Of a stretch of 14,637 nt of DNA, positions 1 through 7,468 are shown in pieces. Where the stretch lies: NCBI GenBank assembly GCA_034431935.1, contig DAOUCU010000085.1, positions 1-14,637 on the forward strand. The letters run 5' to 3'. The notes beneath the pieces are model-generated. The model was not told the DNA's origin, searched no databases, and saw nothing but the letters and a program-made list of their open reading frames with translations. The position numbers and the translations under genes are program-made. Position 1 is the stretch's first letter, and each line of letters begins with the position of its first letter. Origin of the DNA: JBFMDU01 sp034431935 (lineage in GTDB: Bacteria > Chloroflexota > Dehalococcoidia > GIF9 > JBFMDU01).

Positions 1-51
1 GAGGCCGCTGACCCGCTTCTTTATCCCTTCAAAGCCGTCTTCCCTCTTCAT
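1..51 (-). CDS. Start of an unidentified protein (partial, runs off left edge)
   Basis: Only 17 codons are inside the window. On the minus strand an ATG at 51-49 opens a frame reading M-K-R-E-D-G-F-E-G-I-K-K and onward without a stop to the window edge. A run of six G lies 6 nt before the ATG and can act as ribosome binding site. The ATG lies 3 nt beyond the stop codon of the upstream hydrolase (TAG at 57-55), which suggests translational coupling at the end of the same operon. A GTG directly before it (54-52) is an alternative start. Too little is visible to assign a family. A chance frame cannot be excluded. Confidence 0.45.
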   Translation of the reverse strand, partial: MKREDGFEGIKKRVSGL

Positions 52-54
52 CAC

Positions 55-1047
55 CTACCCCCCTGCCCAATACTTGAAAATCTCACCCTCGGTAACACGC
101 TTCACCTTCCCCTCGGCCACCAGGTACTGAAGATGAGCCACAGTCTCCATTACTGCCAGACGGCGGTGGAGAATGCCCAGCTCTCTCAGCGTGACCGCCC
201 CGTTCATCCACTTCAATTCCGAGGCTATCTGGTAGGCCGTCTTCAATTCGTTCCGGATAGCGGAAGTTATGTGAAGACGCCTCTGCTGGTGGTGGTACTT
301 GAGCTCGCCAATCCTCTGCCTCAGGCCGCTGAATATCGAGCCATGCCCCGGGAAAACAAAATTGACTTCAAGACCCAGCACTTTATCCAGCGACTTGAGG
401 AAGTCCGCCAGCGGGTTCTCACCGGACTGGGGGTGCATACCAACATTAGGCGTAATCTCGAGCAGAACGAGGTCGCCCGAAAAAAGGAGCTTTTTATTAC
501 GCTCGTAAAGACAAATATGACCGGGGGCATGTCCGGGGGTCAGGAGCGCTTCAAGCTCAAAGCTCCCCACTTTAAAGACCTCACCTCCCTTAAGCACCCT
601 GTCGGGAGGCGTGGGGATGACAAACCTCCGCGCCGGCATTGATGCCTGCTGGAGGTCGCGCATCTGGTCCACGGGCACACCGTGCCGCGACAGGAAACGG
701 CCGGTCTCCTGCAAAAGCCACTCGACGTTGACATAGCGCGGCTCGATTATAGCCGCCTCAGCCTCATGCAGGCACAGCTTGGCATCGGAGAGCTGTTTGA
801 TTTTGCCCGCCAGGCCGTAGTGGTCGGCGTGCAGATGCGTCACCACAATCTGGTCGATGTTCTGGAACCCGGCCCCCGAGGCACGCAACCCCTCGACCAA
901 CGCCTGAAAGGCCTCCGGCGTGTCCCAGCCGGTATCGATGAGCATTCCTTTCCCATCTTCGCCGGCGATGAAGTACGCGTTGACCGAGCTAAGCGGGCCT
1001 GGACCCAGCGGTATCTTGATTTGATGAACGCCCTGAACGATTTCCAA
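55..1047 (-). CDS. LACTB2-like metallo-beta-lactamase-fold hydrolase
   Basis: A 330-aa metal-dependent hydrolase of the metallo-beta-lactamase fold. The metal-binding motif THLHADH supplies H71, H73, D75 and H76; further ligands are H172 (TPGHAPGH), D191 (FSGD) and H234 (FPGHG). After the catalytic domain, residues of about 250-330 are helical and basic and resemble the winged-helix tail of LACTB2-type proteins. The start is a TTG at 1047: GGAGGAG at the end of the enolase gene lies about 6 nt upstream, and residues E-I-V-Q-G-V lead directly into the first beta strand. The gene starts 2 nt after the enolase stop, so the two are surely co-transcribed. The substrate cannot be read from the sequence; thioesters, lactones or RNA are all known in this superfamily. 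No signal peptide is seen, so it is probably cytoplasmic. Confidence 0.9.
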   Translation of the reverse strand: MEIVQGVHQIKIPLGPGPLSSVNAYFIAGEDGKGMLIDTGWDTPEAFQALVEGLRASGAGFQNIDQIVVTHLHADHYGLAGKIKQLSDAKLCLHEAEAAIIEPRYVNVEWLLQETGRFLSRHGVPVDQMRDLQQASMPARRFVIPTPPDRVLKGGEVFKVGSFELEALLTPGHAPGHICLYERNKKLLFSGDLVLLEITPNVGMHPQSGENPLADFLKSLDKVLGLEVNFVFPGHGSIFSGLRQRIGELKYHHQQRRLHITSAIRNELKTAYQIASELKWMNGAVTLRELGILHRRLAVMETVAHLQYLVAEGKVKRVTEGEIFKYWAGG

Positions 1048-1049
1048 AA

Positions 1050-2345
1050 TTACTCCTCCAGATTATAGAAGGCTTTTCTGCCGGGATACACCCCGCTGGC
1101 TCCAAGCTCATCAGCGATTTTAAGCAGTCGGTTATACTTGGCCACGCGCTCGCTCCGGCAGGGAGCACCTGCTTTGATAAACCCGGCATTGACCGCCACC
1201 GCCAGGTCAGCGATGGTCGTATCCTCGGTTTCCCCCGAGCGGTGACTTATGACAACTGTCCAGTGTGCTTCTTGTGCCTGTCTGATAACTGCCAGTGTTT
1301 CAGTCAGGGAACCAATCTGATTGAGTTTGATGAGTATCGAGTTAGAAGCCTTTTCCTTGATACCACGGGCACACCTTTCCGGGTTGGTCACATAGATATC
1401 GTCCCCGACCAGTTGCACCTTCTTCCCCAGCCTCGCCGTAAGCATCTGCCACCCTGCCCAATCGTCCTCAGCCAGACCGTCCTCAATGCTTACCAGCGGG
1501 TAGTCAGCCACGCACTTCTCATAGTAGTCCACCATCTGCCCGGCGGTCATCACCAGATTCTCCCGCGCCAGCACGTACTTGCCTTCCCTATAAAACTCGG
1601 TAGCCGCCGGGTCCAGCGCCACCGAGCAGTCCCTGCCTGGCCTGTATCCGGCCATCTCAATTGCCCTGATAATAGACTCGATGGCATCGCGGTTAGAAGC
1701 CAGCGAAGGGGCAAAACCACCCTCATCCCCGACATTGGTGTTAAGACCGCGTTTTCTGAGATAGCCCTTAAGCGCCTGGTACACTTCGGCGCCCATCCTC
1801 ACCGCCTCAGCAAAGCTGGTAGCGCCGACCGGTAGAATCAAAAACTCCTGGAAATCAGTTGACTTATCAGCATGCTTGCCGCCGTTCAAGATATTCATCA
1901 TCGGGACCGGCAGGAACCGGGCAGAGTCGCCACCGAGGTAACGGTAGAGCGGTATCCCCCGGGCTTTTGCCGCGGCATGGGCCGCTGCCAGAGAAACGCC
2001 CAATATGGCATTTGCGCCCAGTTTCGACTTGTTCGCCGTGCCATCCAGCTCCAGCATCGTCCGGTCAATGGCGGCCTGGTCCAGGACAGAACATCCGACC
2101 ACCGCTCTGGCGATGACGGTGTTCACGTTATTCACCGCCTTGAGTACCCCGAGGCCACGGTAGCGCTTTTCATCGCGGTCCCGAAGCTCAAGAACCTCAT
2201 GACTGCCAGTGCTCGCCCCCGAAGGCACCCGCGCCAGGCCGACGGCACCGCCCGCCAACGTTACTTCAACCTCGACTGTCGGATTACCGCGGGAGTCCAG
2301 TATCTCCCTGGCCACAACGCTGTTGATAAGTGAAGTATCCTGCAT
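1050..2345 (-). CDS. eno: Enolase (phosphopyruvate hydratase)
   Basis: Enolase interconverts 2-phosphoglycerate and phosphoenolpyruvate in glycolysis and gluconeogenesis, in the cytoplasm, with two Mg2+. From the ATG at 2345 the protein has 431 aa, the usual family length. The N-terminal domain carries REILDSRGNPTVEVEV and the GASTG loop. The barrel has E208 (GDEGG), D245 (ALDPAATEF), E288 (SIEDGLAEDDW), D315 (VGDD), K340 (ILIKLNQIG), the H368-R369-S370 loop (SHRSGETEDT) and K391, matching all known metal and catalytic positions. The frame stays open to 2432, but a start there would add 29 residues unlike the family and would lie upstream of the likely transcription start, so the ATG at 2345 is preferred. 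Its ribosome binding site (CAGGT, 10 nt upstream) is mediocre. Confidence 0.97.
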   Translation of the reverse strand: MQDTSLINSVVAREILDSRGNPTVEVEVTLAGGAVGLARVPSGASTGSHEVLELRDRDEKRYRGLGVLKAVNNVNTVIARAVVGCSVLDQAAIDRTMLELDGTANKSKLGANAILGVSLAAAHAAAKARGIPLYRYLGGDSARFLPVPMMNILNGGKHADKSTDFQEFLILPVGATSFAEAVRMGAEVYQALKGYLRKRGLNTNVGDEGGFAPSLASNRDAIESIIRAIEMAGYRPGRDCSVALDPAATEFYREGKYVLARENLVMTAGQMVDYYEKCVADYPLVSIEDGLAEDDWAGWQMLTARLGKKVQLVGDDIYVTNPERCARGIKEKASNSILIKLNQIGSLTETLAVIRQAQEAHWTVVISHRSGETEDTTIADLAVAVNAGFIKAGAPCRSERVAKYNRLLKIADELGASGVYPGRKAFYNLEE

Positions 2346-2413
2346 AATCCATTGACCTGCTGGAAGTCGCTGGGTTATTCCTATGGGTCGGACCTTTGGC
2401 TGTTGCTCGGTGT

Positions 2414-2442
2414 ATTTTAGCACCGGCACCAAAGGTTGCCTA
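2414..2442 (-). promoter_or_regulatory. Candidate promoter of enolase
   Basis: On the minus strand TAGGCA (2442-2437, 4 of 6 matches to TTGACA) is followed after 17 nt by TAAAAT (2419-2414), which is preceded by TG one base before the hexamer, an extended -10. Transcription would start near 2407, giving a leader of about 60 nt to the enolase ATG at 2345. It begins at the stop codon of the preceding gene. It would let enolase and the hydrolase be expressed apart from the upstream genes. Pattern match only. Confidence 0.4.
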
Positions 2443-2925
2443 CCTCCGGGTCATCGAAAGGGCTTTCTCTACGGCATCGGCCGCATTCTTCGCCCGAACA
2501 ACAGGGTCTTTGACCTGCTTCGCTCGTGACAGCTTCCATGTCCCCAACCCGACCACCGGTACCCCGGCTTTAAGGGCAAAGGCAATCTCGCTCAGCGTAC
2601 CGTACTCACCGCCGATAGCAATGACCGCCTGCGCCGACCTGGCGACAATGACGTTCCGCGCTTCGCCAAGCCCGGTAGCTACCGGCACCACAACGTACCG
2701 GTTGGCACTCCCTACGTCCGGCCCCGGCAGGATGCCGACGGTCAACCCGCCCTCCTCCACCGCGCCGCGACAAGCCGCCTCCATCACCCCGCCCAATCCA
2801 CCGCATATCACTACCGCACCCGCCTTTGCCAGCCGTCGGCCCACCTCCTCGGCCAGTTCAGATTCCTCAGGCGAGCAGCTACCGGAGCCGATAACCCCTA
2901 TTAGCGGTCCCGCTCGATTGCTCAC
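2440..2925 (-). CDS. LOG / TIGR00725 family Rossmann-fold protein
   Basis: A 161-aa protein of the family once called lysine-decarboxylase-like, related to LOG phosphoribohydrolases and to DprA/Smf. The N-terminus has a Rossmann-type strand and loop (IGVIGSGSC), then GAVVICGGLGGVMEAACRGA, then the family signature in the form AIGGEYGTLSEIAFAL, corresponding to the PGGxGTxxE motif of LOG enzymes with the first proline replaced by isoleucine. LOG enzymes release the base from cytokinin-type nucleoside monophosphates, but the TIGR00725 branch has no settled substrate, so the reaction is left open. The start is a GTG at 2925 with GAGGAG 5 nt upstream. It lies 75 nt after the activase gene and 94 nt before the enolase start in the same direction. 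Confidence 0.85.
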   Translation of the reverse strand: MSNRAGPLIGVIGSGSCSPEESELAEEVGRRLAKAGAVVICGGLGGVMEAACRGAVEEGGLTVGILPGPDVGSANRYVVVPVATGLGEARNVIVARSAQAVIAIGGEYGTLSEIAFALKAGVPVVGLGTWKLSRAKQVKDPVVRAKNAADAVEKALSMTRR

Positions 2926-3000
2926 TTGAACTCCTCAGCTATCCGTACATTGCAGGCTTGTTTTCGGAATCTGGCTGCTGGTCCTTGAGACCTCTCTTTC

Positions 3001-3918
3001 TCAGGACAGCCTCGCATCCAGTCCGTGGCTTTTCAGCACGCCGAGCATCGCCGCCACCTCCTCCTCGCGGTACTGGGTCACATTTTCAAGCGGGTAGCTC
3101 CGCCCCAGATGCTCGTATTTCTTCTCACCGAGCCGGTGGTAGGCCATAACATCTACCCGCCTGATGCCCAGTTCCCTGGCCAGCGCGGCCAGCGCCTCAA
3201 GGTCCTCCGTCCGGTCGTTGCACCCCGGTATCAGCGGTGCCCGTAGAACGACCCGCTTACCCGCGGCCACCACCCTGTGCAGGTTCTCCAGAATCAGCGC
3301 ATTGTCCACCCCGGTAAGCTCTCGGTGACGCTCCGGGTCAACGTGCTTAATGTCATACAGAAACAGGTCAATGTAGGGCAGGGCGCCTTCAATGACCTGC
3401 CATTTCGCCTGTCCCGACGTCTCAACCGCCGTGTGTATCCCCTGCTCACGACACAACCTGAGAACTTCCTTGAGAAACTCCGGCTGGTAGAAAGGCTCAC
3501 CGCCGGACACGGTAACCCCGCCCCCGGAATTGGCGTAGAAAAGCGCATCCTTTCTGACCACCTCCACCACCTCCAGCGCCGTCATCTGTTTCCCGGAAAG
3601 CACTCTTGCCTCATTGAGGCATTGCTCAACGCAATTCCCGCACCCGGTGCATTTGCTCCGGTCAATCTGTACAGCACCGTCCTTCCCCACTGTGGTCGCG
3701 CCCGTTAAACAGACCCGGACGCACCGGTAGCACCGCTGGCAAAGCGGCTCGAAGAAGAGTACCTCGGGAACCGGCTTCTGCGACTCCGGGTTGTCGCACC
3801 AGAGACAGCGCAGGGGACATCCCTTGAAGAAGACCGTAGTCCGGATTCCCGGGCCGTCATGAATCGAATACCGCTGGATGTCAAACACCCAGCCCTTTAC
3901 GTCACCGGTTGGAGACAT
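3001..3918 (-). CDS. Glycyl-radical enzyme activating protein (radical SAM)
   Basis: A 305-aa radical-SAM activase of the pyruvate formate-lyase-activase family, which uses S-adenosylmethionine to put a glycyl radical on a partner enzyme. The sequence shows DIQRYSIHDGPGIRT, the radical-SAM cluster motif C34-x3-C38-x2-C41 (GCPLRCLWC), and an insert with two ferredoxin-type 4Fe-4S motifs (C60, C63, C66, C70 and C90, C93, C96, C100), then the SAM-binding SGGEP at 138-142. The insert is typical of activases for glycerol or diol dehydratases, 4-hydroxyphenylacetate decarboxylase, benzylsuccinate synthase and choline lyase rather than of the short PflA itself. No glycyl-radical enzyme is present in the window, so the partner must be elsewhere. 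The ATG at 3918 has a weak binding site; a GTG ten codons in is an alternative. The enzyme implies an anaerobic host. Confidence 0.92.
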   Translation of the reverse strand: MSPTGDVKGWVFDIQRYSIHDGPGIRTTVFFKGCPLRCLWCDNPESQKPVPEVLFFEPLCQRCYRCVRVCLTGATTVGKDGAVQIDRSKCTGCGNCVEQCLNEARVLSGKQMTALEVVEVVRKDALFYANSGGGVTVSGGEPFYQPEFLKEVLRLCREQGIHTAVETSGQAKWQVIEGALPYIDLFLYDIKHVDPERHRELTGVDNALILENLHRVVAAGKRVVLRAPLIPGCNDRTEDLEALAALARELGIRRVDVMAYHRLGEKKYEHLGRSYPLENVTQYREEEVAAMLGVLKSHGLDARLS

Positions 3919-3963
3919 CGCTTACTGCGTTCTTTCCCGTTCCCGAAGGACATGGAAGCCCAC

Positions 3964-4011
3964 AAGGGGCACCGTCCCTTGCTATTCTTCCCCTTCCCGC
4001 CGGGAAGGGGG
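3964..4011. repeat. Palindromic repeat unit inside the 3' end of pth
   Basis: Two hairpins in a row. The first is AAGGGGCACCGTCCCTT at 3964-3980; the second has a perfect 10-bp stem, CCCCTTCCCG at 3990-3999 paired with CGGGAAGGGG at 4001-4010. The same pair of hairpins, in the same order and spacing, makes up the repeat unit at 8216-8268, where the motif CCCCTTCCC is shared exactly. Here the unit spans the pth stop codon (3984-3982), so the last codons of pth come from it. It may also act as a transcription terminator or mRNA stabiliser between pth and the activase gene. Confidence 0.6.
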
Positions 4012-4584
4012 TGGGGCATTAAACTCATTCATCGCCTCGTCGATACCGCCGGTTATGAAACACTCCATCGCCGCCGCCACACGCTCAATCACCCCATCAA
4101 CCAGCTCTCTTTCGTCTCGGGTAAAATCACCGAGCACGTATTCGACTACCGCTCCGGCACCCTCCCCACGCTCAGGACGCCCTATCCCCACCCTCAACCG
4201 TGCAAAGTGCTCACTGCCAAGTCCGGCGATAATCGACTTCAACCCCTTATGACCACCGGAACTCCCCGACGGCCTCAGCCGGATACGGCCCAGCGGCAAA
4301 TCGAGGTCATCATGGACTATCAGGATATCTTCGAGGGCGACCCGGTACCGGTCAACAAGCTGTACCACCGCCTCACCCGAAGCATTCATGTAAGTCTGCG
4401 GCTTGGCCAGCACCACATCGACCCCGTTGACCCTCCCGATGCCCACGCGCGACCGGCAGTGGCGGTGTTTGAAATCAATAGAATGCCGGCGGGCAAAACG
4501 GCTAACGCACATGAACCCGATGTTGTGACGGTTATGGGCGTAGCTAGGGTCAGGATTGCCGAGGCCGACTAACAGCTTAGTGAT
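3982..4584 (-). CDS. pth: Peptidyl-tRNA hydrolase, apparently with an AUC start
   Basis: Pth cleaves peptidyl-tRNA released from stalled ribosomes. Read from codon ATC at 4584 the protein has 200 aa (E. coli has 194) and begins x-T-K-L-L-V-G-L-G-N-P-D, exactly the family N-terminus. N10 and H20 (NRHNIGF) then fall on their usual numbers; KPQTYMN, HDDLDLP (catalytic Asp at 92 or 93) and GGHKGLKSI follow. The family Asn after GGH is Lys here. No ATG, GTG or TTG exists between the in-frame TGA upstream and 4513, while GGGGGTG sits 4 nt before the ATC. The first ordinary start, ATG at 4512, would drop N10 and H20 and should be inactive. CTG at 4575 is a second unusual option; a base error or mutation is a third. 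The C-terminal tail PPPSRREGEE is encoded by a palindromic repeat. Confidence 0.85.
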   Translation of the reverse strand: MTKLLVGLGNPDPSYAHNRHNIGFMCVSRFARRHSIDFKHRHCRSRVGIGRVNGVDVVLAKPQTYMNASGEAVVQLVDRYRVALEDILIVHDDLDLPLGRIRLRPSGSSGGHKGLKSIIAGLGSEHFARLRVGIGRPERGEGAGAVVEYVLGDFTRDERELVDGVIERVAAAMECFITGGIDEAMNEFNAPPPSRREGEE

Positions 4585-4623
4585 GAGGCACCCCCGGCCG
4601 TATCAGGCGAGTGCGCACCGCTC

Positions 4624-4911
4624 TCACGAGATTACCGAATACACGCCAATCCTGGCGGGAGACTCGAGCAGGGCATCAATCTTAGCCGTAATCTTGAGAC
4701 GGTCAGGATGGTCCCGCCACTTCTCAAATGACTTGATATCGGTGAAATTGGCAACAACCAGAAATACAGCCGGGTCGTCCACCGAAGTCATCGTCTCACC
4801 GGAGATATAGCCGGGATACAGGGTCGCCGCCGACTTCACTTCCCTGAGAAGACGCATCAACTCGGCCTCTTTGCCCTTCTTCACCTTTCGCTCTACTATT
4901 ACTTTGACCAT
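4624..4911 (-). CDS. ABM-fold small protein (antibiotic biosynthesis monooxygenase-like)
   Basis: A 95-aa protein with the pattern of the dimeric alpha/beta-barrel ABM family: a first strand (MVKVIVERKVKKGKE), helix (AELMRLLREVKSAA), a G-Y-I-S-G-E strand, a strand ending in VVANFTD, the KSFEKWRDHPD helix typical of the family, and a last strand. Members include heme- and quinone-handling monooxygenases, but many are uncharacterised, and no cofactor site can be named from sequence. The ATG at 4911 lies inside the end of ligA (13-nt overlap), which points to translational coupling with it. The gene ends 39 nt before the presumed pth start. The link with DNA ligase is probably operon convenience rather than shared function. 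Confidence 0.8.
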   Translation of the reverse strand: MVKVIVERKVKKGKEAELMRLLREVKSAATLYPGYISGETMTSVDDPAVFLVVANFTDIKSFEKWRDHPDRLKITAKIDALLESPARIGVYSVIS

Positions 4912-6917
4912 GCCTGATTGGCCTCCTCCAGTATTCTAACAAACTCGGCCTCGTCAATCTCCCTGACGCCCAGGCTTCTTGCCTTCGCCAGCTTGGAACC
5001 CGGTTCTCTTCCGACCACCAGATACGTAGTCCTCCGCGTCACATCGGAGCCGGCCCGGCCTCCGAGCGCCCGTATCCTGGCCTCGGCCTCAGAGCGGGGA
5101 AAGGCCGCCAGCGTCCCCGTAATCACGAACTCCACACCCGTCAGCGGCAGTGGCTTTGCCGCAGCCGGTGCTTCCTGCTCCAGGCTGACCCCGGCCTGCC
5201 GCAGCTTCTCGATGATGCGTCGGTTCTGCTCCTGCCGGAAGAAAGCAACGATGCTCTCGGCGGTGGCGGGACCGATGGTCGGTATCGACCTCAGCTTCTC
5301 ATAGCTGGCATTTGCCAGGTCGTCAATCCTGTTGAAATGCGAAGCCAGCAGTTCCGCTGTCTCATCGCCCACATGAAGAATGCCGAGTGCGAACAGGAGC
5401 CGGGACAGCGGGCGTTTCTTACTCCCGCTGATGGAGGCAAGCACCTTATCCGCGCTCTTCTCACCCATACGCTCCAGCCCCAGCAACTGCTCTCTGGTCA
5501 GGTAATAGATATCGCCGGCGTCCTTAACCAGTCCGGCGTTGAAAAGCGCCGTCACCAGCTTCTCCCCCATGCCCTCGATGTCCATAGCGCCCCGACTGAC
5601 AAAGTGCTTGAGCCGCTCCAGCGCCTGAGCGGGACAGGCGGCGTTGGTGCACCGGTGCATCGCCTCACCTTCCGGTTTGATTACTTCAGCCCCGCATACC
5701 GGGCACTTCAACGGCATATGGAATACTCTCTCATTACCGGTCCGCAGGCTGGTCACCGGCCCGACTATCTCCGGGATTACCTCCCCCGCCCTCTGGACAA
5801 CCACGGTATCACCGATGCGTATATCCTTGCGGTGAATATCCTCCTCATTGTGCAGGGCCGCGTGCTGGATGGTCACGCCGCCGACCGAGACCGGCTCCAG
5901 CACCGCGAAAGGATTAAGGCTTCCGGTGCGCCCCACGTTAATTTCAATGCTGATCAGTTTCGTCGTTTCCTGGGTAGAGGGAAACTTATAGGCTATCGCC
6001 CACCTCGGCTCCCGCCCCACGTAACTTAGCTCATCCTGATAGGCGATTGAATTTACCTTGACCACCACACCGTCAGCCTCATACGGCAATTCTTCCTGCC
6101 GTTTCACCCAGTCGTGATAATACCGTTTGGCCTCATCGAGACTGTGCACCAGCCTCGTGTTCGGATTGACTTTAAAAGTCAGCGACTTAAGGTACTCCAG
6201 GACATCCCAGTGGGTATCCGGCATTTTCCGCCCTTCCGCCCAGCCCAGCCCGTATATGTAGATATCTAGGTTGCGTTTCGCCGTGATACGCGAGTCAAGC
6301 TGGCGCACCGAACCCGCCGCCGCGTTCCGGGGATTGGCAAAAAGCGGCTGGCCCTCTTTAGCCCGCTCTTCGTTAAGCTTCTTGAAACTGGCCTTAGGCA
6401 TGTAGACCTCGCCGCGCACCTCAAACCTCGGCGGGATGTCCCCGGAAACCGAAAGCGGAATGCTCTTTATCGTCTTGAGGTTTTGGGTAATGTTCTCACC
6501 CCTGAAACCATCGCCCCGGGTGGCGCCGGTGGTCAACAGCCCGTTGACGTAGGTCAGGGCCACCGCCAGCCCGTCTATCTTAATCTCGCAGACAAGGTCG
6601 AATTGCCTGCCGCCAAGCAGGTTCTGAGCACGGCGATACCAGGCCTCGAGGTCCTCATCGGTAAAGGCGTTGGCCAGGCTGAGGAGCGGCTGAGGATGCT
6701 CCACGACGCCAAAGGCCTCAACCGGCGGCGCGCCGACGCGGTGAGTCGGCGAATCGGGGGTAACCAGCTCCGGATGCTCCGCCTCAATCTGCCGCAGTTC
6801 CTGCATGAGACGGTCGTACTCAGCATCACTTATCTCCGGACTGTCCAGAACATAGTACCGGTAATTATGGTAATTGATCCGCTTCCTCAGCTCAGCGACC
6901 CGCTTCGCCGCATCCAT
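4899..6917 (-). CDS. ligA: NAD+-dependent DNA ligase
   Basis: LigA seals nicks in DNA using NAD+, in replication and repair. At 672 aa it is full length (E. coli 671). In order: the Ia domain with NYHNYRYYVLDSPEISDAEYDRLM (about 15-38) for NMN binding; the nucleotidyl-transferase domain with adenylated lysine K113 in EIKIDG, FEVRGEVYM and ANPRNAAAGSVRQLD; the OB fold after about 315; a zinc finger with C405, C408, C423 and C428; helix-hairpin-helix repeats at about 440-570 (including GIEGMGEK-like DIEGMGEK and SIPTIGPATAESI); and a BRCT domain from about 592 to the end. The ATG at 6917 overlaps the end of the HIT gene by 26 nt. Nothing essential is missing. Confidence 0.97.
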   Translation of the reverse strand: MDAAKRVAELRKRINYHNYRYYVLDSPEISDAEYDRLMQELRQIEAEHPELVTPDSPTHRVGAPPVEAFGVVEHPQPLLSLANAFTDEDLEAWYRRAQNLLGGRQFDLVCEIKIDGLAVALTYVNGLLTTGATRGDGFRGENITQNLKTIKSIPLSVSGDIPPRFEVRGEVYMPKASFKKLNEERAKEGQPLFANPRNAAAGSVRQLDSRITAKRNLDIYIYGLGWAEGRKMPDTHWDVLEYLKSLTFKVNPNTRLVHSLDEAKRYYHDWVKRQEELPYEADGVVVKVNSIAYQDELSYVGREPRWAIAYKFPSTQETTKLISIEINVGRTGSLNPFAVLEPVSVGGVTIQHAALHNEEDIHRKDIRIGDTVVVQRAGEVIPEIVGPVTSLRTGNERVFHMPLKCPVCGAEVIKPEGEAMHRCTNAACPAQALERLKHFVSRGAMDIEGMGEKLVTALFNAGLVKDAGDIYYLTREQLLGLERMGEKSADKVLASISGSKKRPLSRLLFALGILHVGDETAELLASHFNRIDDLANASYEKLRSIPTIGPATAESIVAFFRQEQNRRIIEKLRQAGVSLEQEAPAAAKPLPLTGVEFVITGTLAAFPRSEAEARIRALGGRAGSDVTRRTTYLVVGREPGSKLAKARSLGVREIDEAEFVRILEEANQAWSK

Positions 6918-7419
6918 CGCTCTCTGTCTCCTGTTGCCAGCCGATCACTTCCTTCAGCTTTAGATATGTCGCATCCAGCGCCTCGGAGACAACTTTGGTC
7001 TCACCGGTTACCGGCATGAAGTTGGTATCACCATTCCACCGCGGCACGATGTGGGTATGCAGGTGCCCATCAATCCCCGCCCCCGCTACCCTCCCCAGGT
7101 TCATTCCCAGATTAAAGCCTTCAGGCCTGAGCAATTGGCCGAGCCACTCCGTACACCGGCTGACCAGTTGAAAGTGCTCCACCAGTTCCTCCTGAGACAG
7201 CTCGGAAAGACGCGCCACATGACGGTACGGCGCCACCATGAGATGTCCCGGGTTGTACGGGAACAGGTTCATCAGCACAAAGTTCTTTTTGCCCCGGAAC
7301 AGGATGAGACTGGCCCTGTCATCGGCCTGCTTCGGCTTGTCGCACAGTATGCACTCCGCCTGGCCGTGCTTGGCCCGCTCGATATACTGCATCCGCCAGG
7401 GCGCCCACAGGGTATCCAT
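6892..7419 (-). CDS. HIT-family nucleotide hydrolase/phosphorylase
   Basis: A 175-aa histidine-triad protein. The triad HLHTHIVPRW gives H119, H121 and H123, the middle of which normally attacks the alpha-phosphate of a nucleotide such as diadenosine polyphosphate or an AMP conjugate. The N-terminal opening MDTLWAPWRMQYI and the C23-x2-C26 pair (ECILCDKP) are typical of the bacterial branch that includes mycobacterial Ap4A phosphorylase Rv2613c, where cysteines and histidines hold zinc. NLFPYNPGHLMVAPYRHV is also well conserved. The ATG at 7419 is the natural start. The gene overlaps ligA by 26 nt and follows the hypothetical gene after a 49-nt gap. Exact substrate is not decidable here. Confidence 0.9.
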   Translation of the reverse strand: MDTLWAPWRMQYIERAKHGQAECILCDKPKQADDRASLILFRGKKNFVLMNLFPYNPGHLMVAPYRHVARLSELSQEELVEHFQLVSRCTEWLGQLLRPEGFNLGMNLGRVAGAGIDGHLHTHIVPRWNGDTNFMPVTGETKVVSEALDATYLKLKEVIGWQQETESDGCGEAGR

Positions 7420-7468
7420 GAATTGCCGCCCTCCTTTATGATGTCAGATCCCACCATCCCCGGCCACG

